From positions 27,549,445 to 27,613,444 of the forward strand of contig CP141132.1 in the NCBI GenBank assembly GCA_035236585.1: a stretch of 64,000 nt of DNA, written 5' to 3'. The notes beneath the pieces are model-generated. The model was not told where the DNA came from. It worked only from the letters and a program-made list of their open reading frames with translations, and ran no database searches. The translations under genes and the position numbers were made by a program. Numbering within the stretch: position 1 is the first letter of the stretch; each line of letters begins with the position of its first letter. Origin of the DNA: Warburgia ugandensis. Taxonomy: Eukaryota > Streptophyta > Magnoliopsida > Canellales > Canellaceae. Positions 23,697 through 34,239 of this stretch are shown piece after piece.

Positions 23697-24570
23697 TTTT
23701 TAAACCAAAACCCTTAAGGAGAATAAAAAGAAGAAGAGGAGGAGAAGAAGAAGAGGAGAAAGAGAGAGGAGGGAAAGATGGAAAAAGAAGAAGAAGAAGA
23801 AGAAGAAGAAGAAGAAGAAGAAGAAGAAGAAGAAGAAAGAAGAAGAAACCCTCAAGGAGAAGTATAAGAAGAAGAAACCCTCAAGGAGAAGTATAAGAAG
23901 AAGAAAAAAGAAGAATAAGATAGAAGAGATTTCAGGGACCACACCCCCCCCACCCTGCCCCCACAAATTTTTCTAACCTAAAACCCTTGATGAGAAGAAG
24001 AAGAACGAGGAAGAGAAGAAGAAAGAAGAAGAGGTTGAATCAGTTTTCTTTCATTAGGTTGGATCTCTCTCATTTCTTGACTTTTTACTCCTTTAAGAAG
24101 AAGAAGAAGAAGAAACCCTCAAGGAGAAGTATAAGAAGAAGAAAAAAGAAGAATAAGATAGAAGAGATTTCAGGGACCACACCCCCCCTCCCCTGCCCCC
24201 ACAAATTTTTCTAACCTAAAACCCTTGATGAGAAGAAGAAGAACGAGGAAGAGAAGAAGAAAGAAGAAGAGGTTGAATCAGTTTTCTTTCATTAGGTTGG
24301 ATCTCTCTCATTTCTTGACTTTTTACTCCTTTAAGAAGAAGAAGAAGAAGAAACCCTCAAGGAGAAGTATAAGAAGAAGAAAAAAGAAGAATAAGATAGA
24401 AGAGATTTCAGGGACCACACCCCACCTCCCCTGCCCCCACAAATTTTTCTAACCTAAAACCCTTGATGAGAAGAAGAAGAACGAGGAAGAGAAGAAGAAA
24501 GAAGAAGAGGTTGAATCAGTTTTCTTTCATTAGGTTGGATCTCTCTCATTTCTTGACTTTTTACTCCTTT
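23697..24570. repeat. GA-rich tandem units, 238-bp period
   Basis: The unit starting at 23990 is repeated at 24228 with one difference in 238 bases, and a third partial copy begins at 24466. Each has a GAA-rich part, a 'ggttggatctctctcatt' part and a C-rich end. A more diverged first unit with a long (GAA)n tract lies at 23697-23965. The arginine/lysine-rich ORFs are by-products. Confidence 0.93.
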
Positions 24571-25600
24571 AATACTTGTAAATGATTGAAATTGATCATT
24601 TTATATAGCCTCCATTGAGTTCAAGAAGACCCATGTTTTAGATTTTGATGTTTCATTCAAGAAGACATGAAAAATGTTGTTTGTATATGCATTTTTTATT
24701 GTATATGTTGCTGATTTTCTGCTTCTTTAATGCTTGTAAATGGTTGAAATTGATCATTCTAGATCACCTCCATTGCTCTTAAGAAGACCTATGTTTTAGA
24801 TTTTGATGTTTCATTCAAGAATGAATGCAAAATGTTGCTTGAATATGCATTTTTTACTATATATGTTGTTGATTTTCTGCTTCTTTAATGCTTGTAAATG
24901 GTTGGAATTGATCATTCTAGATAGCCTTCTTTGAGTTTAAGAAGACTCATGTGTTTAGATTTTGATGTTTCATTCAAGAAGGCATGCAAACTATTGCTTG
25001 AATATGAGTTGGAACCATGCATTTTTTACTATATAAGTTGCAAATTTTTTGCTTTTTTAATGCTTGTAAATAGTTGAAATTGATCATTCTAGATAGCCTC
25101 CATTGAGTTTAAGAAGACCCATGTTTTAGATTTTGATGTTTCATTCAAGAAGGTATACAAAATGTTACTTGAAGTATGCTTGTTGTAATACGCATTTGAA
25201 TGGTAACATTACCATGCATTTTTTACTGTATATGAGTTTGAACCATGTGTTTTTTTTCTGTATCTGTTACTTCTTTTCTACTTCTTTAATACTTGTAAAT
25301 TTTTTATATTGATAATTTTAGATAGCCCCCATTGAGTTTAAGAAGACCCATGTTTTGGATTTTGATGTTTCATTCAAGAAGGCATGCAAAATGTTGCTCA
25401 AATATGAGTTTGAACCACGCATTTTTTACTATATATGTCGCTGAGTTTTTGCTTCTTTATTACTTGTAAATGGTTAAAATTGATCATTCTAGATAGCCCC
25501 CATTGAGTTTAAGAAGTCCCATGCTTTTAGATTTTGATATTTCATTGAAGAAGGCATACAAAATATTGCTTGAAAAACGAACTTGGAAAAGGTTCAAGGT
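24571..25600. repeat. Tandem array inside the CACTA element, ~160-170-bp unit
   Basis: The landmark 'cttgtaaat' recurs at about 24574, 24732, 24890, 25062, 25291 and 25462. Each copy also holds 'ttttagattttgatgtttca' and 'aagaagacccatg'. Six copies, one of them expanded to about 230 bp. Confidence 0.88.
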
Positions 25601-26279
25601 AAGGTTTACTACTTTAGTATAATCCTATAACCTACAGACTTATAATTACACATGATATTTGTATCTTATGATCTATTAACTTTATTGTAAAGTATCCATG
25701 ACAACAATCTAATTAGGAGTGTGGGTATTATTTTCTTAGATATATGACAACTATTATTTGAGAAGGATTTACTATCTCCCAAATGAGAAAGGTTCAATTA
25801 ATTGAGTGACAATCATTCTTACAATTTTCTACATATCTTAAATGACTTTAACAATAATGTCTTAATTGATGTAATATTTGTAGTCTTGTAGGTTAATTTG
25901 GACAGTAAGAGTTACTCCCAATTAGACATATATGGCATCAAAATGGAATGGATTAAATGTCTTTTGATGTTTAATTTGTATATATCTGATGTCATTGAAC
26001 ATAAAACAATTTTATCACTGAAATATGATTTACAATGGCACTAATTGGATACATGTGAACCTTTTTTAAATTTAAGTCTCTATATGTTTTCTTTATTTCA
26101 CTAGGAAATGTGTATAGAGAAGTTCAACATGGAATGTTGGAAATGTTGAATGTGCATGAACGTATTTTGTAAAATTGTTTGTAGTCTCCAAAAATGAAGT
26201 GTTGAACATCAGAAGCTGCAGGAACAATGTATAAATAGAAACCAACAACGTAGCACCCAATTCGTAAAGAAAGTATAAG
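25601..26279. other. CACTA internal DNA without a gene
   Basis: AT-rich, no coding potential recognised; it separates the tandem array from the 3' subterminal hairpins. Confidence 0.5.
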
Positions 26280-26616
26280 CAATATAGGATGAGTTTTGAA
26301 AAACCATCCTATATTTCTCAAAAAATGTAGATACTGTTCTATATAGGATGGTTTTCGCAAAGCCGTCCTATATACTTATCTACATAGGACGATATTTCAA
26401 TAACCATCCTATATTTTTTTAGTAATATAGGACATTTTTTCAAAAACTATCCTACATTTTTTCATATTTATAGGATCGTTTTTGTAAACTGTCTTATATG
26501 AGTTTTCTATATAGGACTATTTTTGAAACCATCTTATGTGGGTATTCATTTTATAAGATGGCCAGGTATAAGACAGTTTTGTAACTATCTTTTATAGCTA
26601 TTTTTAACCATCTAAT
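26280..26616. repeat. CACTA 3' subterminal hairpin repeats
   Basis: About five successive copies of 'tataggatgRtttt...aaaccatcctata' form imperfect hairpins (for example 26342-26373 and 26386-26416), then decay toward the terminal repeat. Confidence 0.75.
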
Positions 26617-27081
26617 AAGCCCATTTTTGTAGTAGTGATCGGATCAGATCGCCATCTTCTCCTACAACAACTGCAACTCTGACTCCCCCTCTTCTTTCTT
26701 CTCCTTATTCTTCTATCAGGGTTTTTCCCTTGTCAGTCAGTATAGAAGAAATAGACCGTGCAGTCTATTTCTTTTACTTAAGTGGGAAGGGGTGCCGATA
26801 ATTTGGTCCCCTGCTTTAGTAATGTTTTCCTTTTTTTACTAAAATACCCTTGTCATTCATAAGGTCATAACTTTTCCACCCTAACTTTGATTTCTACATT
26901 CTTTATGTCATTGGAATCAATTTTTTGAGTCCAAATCAAGATTTGAGGTTTCAAGATTCAATTAGGTGTCTTTCTAAAAGTAAATTCTATGTAACTTAAA
27001 CATGAAAAATTTCCAAATTTTCATTTATCAAAAGTATTTCATAATCATTTGAAATGGAATTTAAAAATTAATTTTCTTACA

Positions 27082-27094
27082 TTCTTCTCTCCTT
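27082..27094 (-). other. Polypurine tract of the chromovirus
   Basis: On the minus strand the sequence is AAGGAGAGAAGAA, directly before the 3' LTR start TGTAAGAA. This is the expected plus-strand primer site for reverse transcription. Confidence 0.85.
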
Positions 27095-27099
27095 ATGGG

Positions 27100-27480
27100 A
27101 ATTTCTCCCTTGAAATTCTTCCTACCTCATTCCTTAAAAAGTTTGGGATGTCTCCATCACATCTGCTTCTCCATTTCCCATGCTGCCTCTTCCACTGAAT
27201 AATGTTGTCAAAGAACCTTGACCAATGGAATAGTTTTACTTCTTAGCTCATGCACCTTACGATCTAAAATTCATAGAGCTCTTTTCTCAAAGGTTAGGTC
27301 TAGTCATAGTACTATAGGCATCTACTCTATCACGTGGGAAGGGTCTTCCATATATTTTCTCAAACATTAATATATGGAAAACATCATGGCTCCAACCCTT
27401 TTCATGGTCTCAAATGGCCCAATGAACTAGGTACTCAACTTTCCCCTAACTCCAAATCTCATCACACCTTTCATTGGGGA
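27100..27480 (-). pseudogene. Integrase C-terminus and chromodomain remnant
   Basis: The minus-strand reading has 'HAKFVVGDHVFLKISPMKGV' near 27470-27520, then FIGPFE, and ends with 'LDRKVHELRSKTIPLVKVL' followed by 'EEAAWEMEKQM'. The last two match the chromodomain of Tekay/Del elements (ILDR..K.LR.K.I.LVKV.W...EEATWE.E). Several stops and a frame change are present. The chromodomain normally guides integration to marked chromatin. Confidence 0.85.
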
Positions 27481-28490
27481 AATCTTCAAAAAGACGTGGT
27501 CTCCAACTACAAACTTTGCATGCCTATGGCTCTTATCAGCGTAGCTCTTCTGGTAGCTGTGGGCAGTCAAAAGTTGCTTTTCGATTAACCAAACTTTCTC
27601 TCCACACTATTTGGCTCTTCAACAGTCGTCTCTCGCATATGTCACTCCAAGACAAAGGTGATTGGCATGGTCTTCCACAAAACACCTCATAAGGAGCCAT
27701 GACTATACTCACATGAAAGTTATTATTGTACACAAACTCTACTAGTGACAAGTGTTCGTCCCAACTACCCTTCCAATCAATGGCACATGCCCTTAGCATG
27801 TTTTCTATAGTCTAGATGATCCTCTCTGGCTAACCATCTATTTGTGGGTGAAAGGAAGTGCTTAATCTCAATGTCGATCCCAATGCCTTCTATACACTGC
27901 CAGTATTTCGATGTAAATCTAGTGTCCCTGTTAGAGATAATAGTTAGAGGAATATTGTGCAAGCTCACGATCTCCTTAACATACAACTTTGCTAAGCTAT
28001 CAATAGACTAAGTTTGTCAGATGGGAAAGAAATGAGCAAACTTCATCAACTTATCCACAATCACTCATATTATATCATGCCCACTCGCTGCCCTAGGAAA
28101 CCCGACAATAAAATCCATGGTGACACGGTCCCACTTACACTCAGGAAGCTCTAAGCTCCATAACATGCCTGCTGCCCTTTAATGCTTGACCTTAACTTGC
28201 TGACAGGTCAAACATCGTGTTTCACATTCACCGATGTCCCTCTTCATCCCATTCCACCAAAAATGCCATCTCAAGTCCTGGTACAACTTTATACCTCCAC
28301 GATGAATTGTGAATAGTGAGTGATGTGCCTCCTAAAGTAGCTCCCATCTCAGGCCATCAACTGTTGGCACAACCAATCTACATAGAAACATAAACCTATA
28401 TCTTGTCCTCTGGTAAAACCTGCCTTACTACACAAGGCCTAGGTTTTTGCATCCTTTATGTGTGCTTGTATAACTCTATAAATGAATAGT
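27481..28490 (-). pseudogene. Chromovirus integrase remnant
   Basis: In minus-strand order: zinc-binding end 'CLTCQQVKVKH' (28180-28215), the first core aspartate in 'WDRVTMDFIVGFPRAASGHD' (28075-28130), then 'SLHNIPLTIISNRDTRFTSK' (27900-27970). In the last motif the second catalytic aspartate (S-D-R-D in the family) reads as N. The third motif, which should hold the catalytic glutamate, reads 'TNRWLAREDHLD' and does not keep it by eye. A shifted frame then continues with 'WKGSWDEHLSLVEFVYNNNF' (27720-27770). Its ancestral role was insertion of the cDNA into the genome. It lies after RNase H, the Ty3/gypsy order. Confidence 0.92.
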
Positions 28491-28498
28491 GACTTAAC

Positions 28499-28819
28499 TC
28501 AAAGGTTGGAAATCACTGACCTCAACTTCCTACTTAGGGCATCAGCCACAACATTGGCTTTCCCTAAATGGTACCATATCATGAAATCATAGTCTTTAAG
28601 ATACTCCATCCACCTCCACTGCCTCATATTCCAGTTATTCTGGATGAAGAAATATTTAAAGCTCTTATGATTAGAGAAAACCTCAAATATCTCACCATAA
28701 AGATAGTGCCACAATAAAATTAGTACAAAGACCATTGTCGCTAAATCCAAATCATGTGTAGGGTAATTTACCTCATGCCTTTTCAATTGTTGTGATTCAT
28801 AGACAATCAACCTTCCCTA
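28499..28819 (-). pseudogene. Chromovirus RNase H remnant
   Basis: A 103-residue open stretch reads 'YESQQLKRHEVNYPTHDLDL', then HYLYGE, 'FSNHKSFKYFF' and 'YHLGKANVVADALSRK'. These are the landmarks of Ty3/gypsy RNase H (S.QLK.HE.NYPTHDLEL, DHKSLKYFF, HPGKANVVADALSRK). The usual TDHKSL aspartate is replaced by N. It follows RT directly. The domain degrades the RNA strand during reverse transcription; this copy is broken. Confidence 0.94.
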
Positions 28820-29700
28820 CTACATTAGCACAGATCCCAGTCCCCTACAAGATACATCATCATACACTACAAAATCATTGCATGCATCAGTCCATATGAT
28901 GCACATCTCACATGCAACAATCCATACGAACTTCATGTCCTTCCTAGTTAATGCAACTAGAGGCTGGGTGATTCTTGAGAATCCCTCAATAAACTCATGG
29001 TAGTAACCTACAAGACCAACAAAACTACAAATCTCAATAACTATTTTGGTCCAATCCCATCCCATCACTACCATAACCTTCACTGGATCAACCACCACAC
29101 CATTTTTTGAGATAACATGGCCAAGGAATTTCACTTGCTCTAACCAATACTCACACCTACAAACTTTGCAAATAAGCAATGAGTCTGCAAGGTACTCAGA
29201 ACAATACAGAAGGGCCTCCTTTGATCCTCCCTACTCGTAGAGTATACTAGAATGTTGTCCATAATCATGAACTTATCTAGGTAAGCTTAAAAGACTAGGT
29301 TCATGAGGTCCAAGAAAACTGTAGCCGCATTCGTCAGGCCAAATGGCATCACCAAAAGCTCATAATGCCCATAGCATGTCCTAAACGTTGTCTTACAGAT
29401 GTCCTGCTCTCTAATTCACAACTGAAGATATCCTAACCTCAAATTGATCTTTGAGAAGTCTGTGCTAACTGAAGCTGATGAAAGAGGTTGTCAATCCTGG
29501 GGAATGGGTAGCAGTTCTTCACCGTCACACTATTCAGTATACGATAATCAATGCAGAGATGCATCGACCCATCCTTCTTCTTCACGAAGAGGACTGGTGC
29601 TCCCCAAGGTGACCCACTAAGTCTAATGCATCCTTTGTCAAGCAACTCCTAGAGCTATGTCTTGAGCTCTCTCAACTCGACAAGTGCCATTTTATACAGT
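28820..29700 (-). pseudogene. Chromovirus reverse transcriptase remnant
   Basis: The minus strand shows '[20 protein letters not shown]' then '[20 protein letters not shown]' (29510-29645), and later 'LVGYYHEFIEGFSRITQPL' (28960-29020), the family's GYYRRFI.GFS.IA.PL. The catalytic box at about 29235-29275 reads 'LDKFMIMDNILVYSTSRED'. Compared with the family's ...FIDDILVYS it lacks two residues and has N in place of the second aspartate. Frame changes separate the pieces. Confidence 0.93.
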
Positions 29701-29879
29701 GCCCTAGTGATAGGAGCTGTGCCTAGCTTTAACTCAATGGTGAAGTCAATCTCTCTTCGAGGCAGTAGTCCCAAAAGGTCCTAAGGAAAGACATTCTAGA
29801 ACTCCCTGACCACATCCTGCTCCTCAATTCGAGGTCCCTCTACCTCTACAGTTATCACACTAGCCAAAAGTGCTTGACA

Positions 29880-30350
29880 CCCCATCCAAATGTACCAATT
29901 TGCCTTTAAAGCTAAAATAAAACATGCTCTATCATATCATGTCTTCCCTGAAATAAGACTATTGGGCTCCCGATGAGGAGAATGTAATCCTTTTCCCGCG
30001 ACAGTCCACCATTGCCTAATATCTTGCCAACCAATACATACCTAAGATGATGTTAAAATCAACCATGTCAATGAGGATAAGGTCTACTTCCATCCTCACA
30101 CCCATGATCATGATAGGTATCTCCTAAATAAATTGTCTTACTAAAAAGGACCTTCCCACTAGCGTTGCCATATCAAACCCAAATCTTAACGTCTGTGCCA
30201 GTAGTTCCACACATGACATAAACACATATGAAATAAAAGAATGTGTAGATCCTAGATCAAATAAGGTCTTTGCATGTCTATCAGCCACAAAGAATGTACC
30301 CTCAACTACTACATCTGATGATTGTGCTTGCTTTACAGTAATAGTGTATT
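29880..30350 (-). pseudogene. Chromovirus aspartic protease remnant
   Basis: The minus-strand reading includes 'VVEGTFFVADRHAKTLFDLG' followed by 'STHSFISYVF' (30200-30310). The DLGSTHSFIS motif is the active-site loop of Ty3/gypsy retropepsins, where D/G usually precedes SG or GSTHSF. It lies between gag and RT as expected. The remainder to 29880 is decayed. Confidence 0.88.
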
Positions 30351-30379
30351 CTCGTCCCTAGCTATGAGGGGCCACATTC

Positions 30380-31480
30380 ATCCTAGTCCCACTTTCAATC
30401 AATCTATCTCCTATCCTCCTAGATCAATCTCTTGATATATGCCCAAGTTCATTGCATATGTAGCATCGTAAAGGTGTCCTCTACCACTGATGTTGATGTT
30501 GATGTTGCTACTATGTCCCATGTCATGGTCTAAGGCAACTCTTGCAAGAATGGCACCTCTTACATCTCCAACAAAACTTCCTAATCGAACTTCTGCCTTG
30601 TCTGGTGGCCTTCTATTATGCATGGGACCAAAAGGAGAAAGGCATCTTTCCTTTGCTAGGGGATCCAGAAACACTAACATCGTATTCACTCTCCTTCTAT
30701 GCTCTAGCTCATATAAGATCCTACTCATTATTAGCAACCTCAACTACCTTAGCCAACATGGTTGGATGTGTCTATAACACCAAATTCCTCAATGTTGGAT
30801 TCAAGCCATAAATGAATTGATCTATGATTTGAGAGTCTGTCATGCCTGTATTGTGAACAAATCTCATCAATTGGGTGAATTGGTGCTCATATTGCAGAAT
30901 TGTGAGGTTTCTTTGTTTCAATTTCATAAATTCCATCTCCTTTGCCTTTCACACATGAATTAGAAAATATTTATCAATGAATACCTTCTTAAAGTCTTCC
31001 CATGCAATCATATGTCCATGGAAATAAGTCTCTTAGCCGTCTGCCACCAAAATGCTGCTTCTTCAATCAGTATATATGTCGCAACCCATGCCTACTTATC
31101 TACAGGTACCTTCATGGCCTTAAAGGCTTTCTCCACATCAAAAATATATCTTGTTGGCCCTCTCTACTTTAGCCTCACTGGGGAATGACAGCACCATCTG
31201 CTAGAACTGCTCCAGTAGCTTGTCTACTTTTCTAGAACCCACTCCCTAGCTAGCACCAACAATGCTCAATACAGCTATCATCAGTGCCTACTCATATATT
31301 TGAACTAGTATCTCTACTAGTATTGCAGCTATTGTCGTTGTCAATGTCTAAGCTAGTACCTGTGCCATTGTTAGCCCTCATCCTCCTTATGGGTACCATC
31401 TCTCCAGAATTGACCAAATGGACATTAGCTTCCCTTCTTATTTTGTTTAATTATACATGACTCTTGAATGCATTAGACTA
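30380..31480 (-). pseudogene. Chromovirus gag remnant
   Basis: The retrotrans_gag core is seen as 'WEDFKKVFIDKYFLIHV' and 'KAKEMEFMKLKQRNLTILQY' (30900-31010), then 'FTQLMRFVHNTGMTDSQIID'. A CCHC zinc knuckle follows at about 30420-30475 as 'LRCYICNELGHISRD'. Its last cysteine codon is a stop (TGA), so the knuckle is broken. Other stops are scattered. Gag forms the particle that packages element RNA. The primer-binding site is just upstream at 31501. Confidence 0.9.
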
Positions 31481-31500
31481 GCTGTGAAAGGAGTGACTGA

Positions 31501-31512
31501 GCTCTGATACCA
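31501..31512 (-). other. Primer-binding site (initiator tRNA-Met type)
   Basis: The minus-strand sequence TGGTATCAGAGC lies two bases inside the 5' LTR end (...GATGTCATA). It is complementary to the 3' end of plant initiator methionine tRNA, the usual primer for many plant gypsy and copia elements. Confidence 0.9.
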
Positions 31513-31514
31513 AC

Positions 31515-31724
31515 TATGACATCCCAGGTTTTTCTAATATTTTTTTACAAAATTTGTTACAATTGTGGTGCTTCGAGTTTGAAAAAATATTTAGAGAAAC
31601 AAACACCAAAAAACATGTTTCATGAAAAGACCTAAAAAATTCTCGAGTGTTAATTTTCTTTTCAAAAAATAGGGATTTTCAAAGAAATGAGCAATACAAT
31701 TCTACCAAAAATCTGAAAGAATCT
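31515..31724 (-). mobile_element. 5' LTR of the chromovirus, distal piece
   Basis: Homologous to 20265-20473. It is cut at 31724 by the Athila-like element; the rest of the LTR resumes at about 38221. Confidence 0.88.
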
Positions 31725-33132
31725 TGATAAGTATTTAATTTTGCATAAAAACCACCCAATTAATCAACCATTATAACTTATAGGGGTAAATTAGGGTTTC
31801 TAGACTGAAATTCATAACACATGCATTTTTTACCTCAGAACCCAAAAGTTTACTATTTTGTAGATCCAAAAGTTACTCCAAGGTAAGTATGTGATTAATC
31901 ATGTTCATCAATGATTTAATTAGTATATTTTACTTTTTTGTAGGAAGTAAGATGTTGATCCAAGGGCCAAGTTCGATAGGGATGAAATTGAAGATGAAGA
32001 TCAAAAGATCTAGTCAAATCTTCTAAATAATCACTTCAACATAAAACAAAGGCCAAGATCATCTTATGAACTAGTAATGGATGTGATTAAAGGATCTAAA
32101 GATGGAAAAAGTAGTCGTATGAAGTAAGGCATGCATTCCCACCATCTTAGCATGGAAGCCACTTAAGCCACCTTAGCCATATAAGCCATAAAAGAAGGTG
32201 GCAAGTTAAGGAATTCAAGCCAAACCATATAAGCCACTCAAGCTAATGATTGAAGCCAAGAAAACAAGCCAAGGAAGCTTCCTAATCCAGTCATGAGCAC
32301 AGCCAATGGAGCCTTCAAAGTTTGCCATCTAAGCCATCAAGCTAAGCTAAATGGAAGACTAGGATTGGCGGAGATTCAAGAGAGTTATCCATGAATTAGT
32401 TTGAAGATAATTAAGGAAAAATCTATTAGAATAAGATGCCATGTAGACCAATGGGATAAGAGCAATGAATTTTTAGTTTTTTCTCTCTTTTCCCCACTTT
32501 TCCCTTAATTTCCACCTCACCCTTAAGATGAACTACGAATTTACAAAACTCTATCTCATTCCACCTCTTAGGAAACTTCCCAACCAACCAAATTTCTCCA
32601 CTTATGACCTTCCACCTCTTTCCTAACCTATTCTCATTCACTTTCCTATAAAAACAAGCATTCAATCACTTTGGAAGGGAGGAGACGCCCCTTCCTAAAA
32701 TGGTGTGTCTCCCACTAACTTCCCCTCCTTAACCCCAATCACCTTCCACCCACTTTCCTAATTAGAAACTCTAGCCTTTTCCTTATCCTAACCATCCAAA
32801 ATAGCTTGATTTAATCCCCACCACACCTTAATATTAGGGTATCCTAGGAGAAGAATTATAAAACCCAACAAACATCAAAGCATAGGAGGACTCTTTTACT
32901 ACAGAAAAAGACACCACCCCCAATGGGAAGTAGACGTCCTATTCCTAGCTCAAGCTTCTACACCTTTTTTTTTTAGATTTTCATTGCTAAGGTGCTGCTA
33001 CTACTTTTCCTAAGGTGTGAAGTCCCTCTCCAAGCTATTCCACACCTAGTTTTAAGGCTTTTGCTTCTTTTTTCAAGGTTCATTTCTCTTGTTTCTTCTC
33101 TTGTTTAATTTAGATCTTTTCATGCTAGTTTA
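31725..33132 (+). mobile_element. 5' LTR of the Athila-like element, 3' truncated
   Basis: It starts 'tgataagtatttaa' like the 3' LTR at 36357 and ends where 'catgctagtttat' (compare 37006) joins RT coding sequence. It contains about 750 bp (roughly 32115-32860) that the 3' LTR lacks. A TATA-like 'cctataaaaac' is at about 32645. Confidence 0.85.
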
Positions 33133-34130
33133 TACCAAAGGATTGGGAGAAGATCACGATCACCTTCACCTTCAAATTCCCCTTTGGAACGCTCACTTAC
33201 TCACGTATACCTTTTGGGCTTTGTAACACTCCAACTACGTTTCAAAGGTGTATTTCAAGCACTTTCTCTAATATGGTCAAAAAGTTTCTAGATGTGTTTA
33301 TGGATGACTTCTCAGCATTTGAGTCATCATTTGATGAATGCCTACACTAGTTAAAGTTAGTTCTAGCAAGGTCTCAAGAGAAAATTCTTATTTTAAACTA
33401 GAAAAAGTGTCATTTTATGGTACAAAGTGGGATAGTTTTAGGCCACATAATATAGTCCAATGCGATAGAAATTGATAAGGTAAAAGTGGATTTGATAGTC
33501 AACCTTCCTCCACCAAGGATAGTAAAAGAAATCTGGTCCTTTTTAGGACATGCTAGCTTTTATAGATGCTTCACCAATGATTTTAGTAAAATTGTCAAGC
33601 CCCTCTGTAATTTACTTATAGAGGAGGCAATTTTTTACTTTGATGAAGACTGTAAGAAAGCATTTGAGTGACCTGAGGCCGAGTTGACCTCTAAACCCAT
33701 TATCTGACCACCAGATTGGAATGCACCATTCAGGTTTATGTGTGATGCGTCAAATTATGCCATTGGAGCTATCCTGGGGCAACGCATTGATAAAATTTCC
33801 CATGTAATATATTATGTTAGTAAAACACTAAATGGTGCACAACTCAATTATTCTACTATAGAGAAAGAGTTGTTAACCATAGTATTTGCTTTGGATAAGT
33901 TTAGACCTTACTTGATAGCATCTAAAGTTATAATGTACTCAGATCACATGGCTTTAAAGTACCTCCTTTCTACAAATGATGTGATACCTAGATTAGTGGT
34001 GGAGCATACTAGTGATTGCATGCCTATAACTGAATCCTTCTTGGATGAACAGTTATTGCATATTTTCCAATTGCCTTGGTCTAGTGATATTGTTAATTAT
34101 CTTGCTATAGGACAAATGCCTAATCATTGA
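33133..34130 (+). pseudogene. Athila-like RT (C-terminal part) and RNase H remnant
   Basis: RT pieces are 'FPFGTLTYSRIPFGLCNTP' (33178-33234) and 'FLDVFMDDFSAFESSFDECL' (33289-33348), which keeps the catalytic D-D of the MDDFS box. Then come 'EIWSFLGHASFYRCFTNDFS' and RNase H with 'MCDASNYAIGAILGQRIDKI', 'AQLNYSTIEKELLTIVFALD' and 'SDHMALKYLLS'. All fit the Athila clade. Stops follow CL and CKKAFE. The N-terminal half of RT is deleted. Confidence 0.93.
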
Positions 34131-34239
34131 CCAAACATGACAAAAAGAGATATTTTATTGAGATTTAATATTTTACTTGGAATGATTCATACTTATTCAA
34201 GTACTATCCCAATTAGGTGATTAGGAGATGCATACCTAA

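Larger units (their letters stand above)
23011..26637 (+). mobile_element. Non-autonomous CACTA element (3.6 kb)
   Basis: The terminal inverted repeats are CACTACTAAAATTTGGGCTT (23011-23030) and, at 26617-26637, the complement of CACTACTACAAAAATGGGCTT. Inside are subterminal 'TATAGGATGG' hairpins at both ends, a GA-rich region with a 238-bp tandem duplication, and an array of ~160-bp repeats. No transposase homology is present, so it would need a transposase from elsewhere. The flanking three bases are GTC and ATC, an imperfect TSD. The paralogous LTR at 40600-40670 lacks the insertion and shows the pre-insertion site. Confidence 0.88.
20265..27081 (-). mobile_element. 3' LTR of the chromovirus, split by a CACTA element
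   Basis: On the minus strand it starts at 27081 (TGTAAGAAAATT) and ends at 20265 (...GGGATGTCATA). The nested CACTA element occupies 23011-26637, leaving about 3.2 kb of LTR. It is colinear with 31515-31724 plus 38221-41127. The segment 20474-20637 has no counterpart in the other LTR because of a deletion there. Confidence 0.9.

Noticed and set aside
23987..24452. Two nearly identical lysine/arginine-rich ORFs of 75 codons
   Set aside because: They are products of a 238-bp GAA-rich tandem duplication in a CACTA element, with no start context or homologues.
23008..26640. Exact 3-bp TSD for the CACTA element
   Set aside because: The flanks are GTC and ATC, so only two of three bases agree. 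The element is called from its terminal repeats and the empty paralogous site instead.
31501..31512. A tRNA gene, because of the tRNA-complementary sequence
   Set aside because: Only 12 bases match a tRNA 3' end, in the position of a retrotransposon primer-binding site; no cloverleaf is present.
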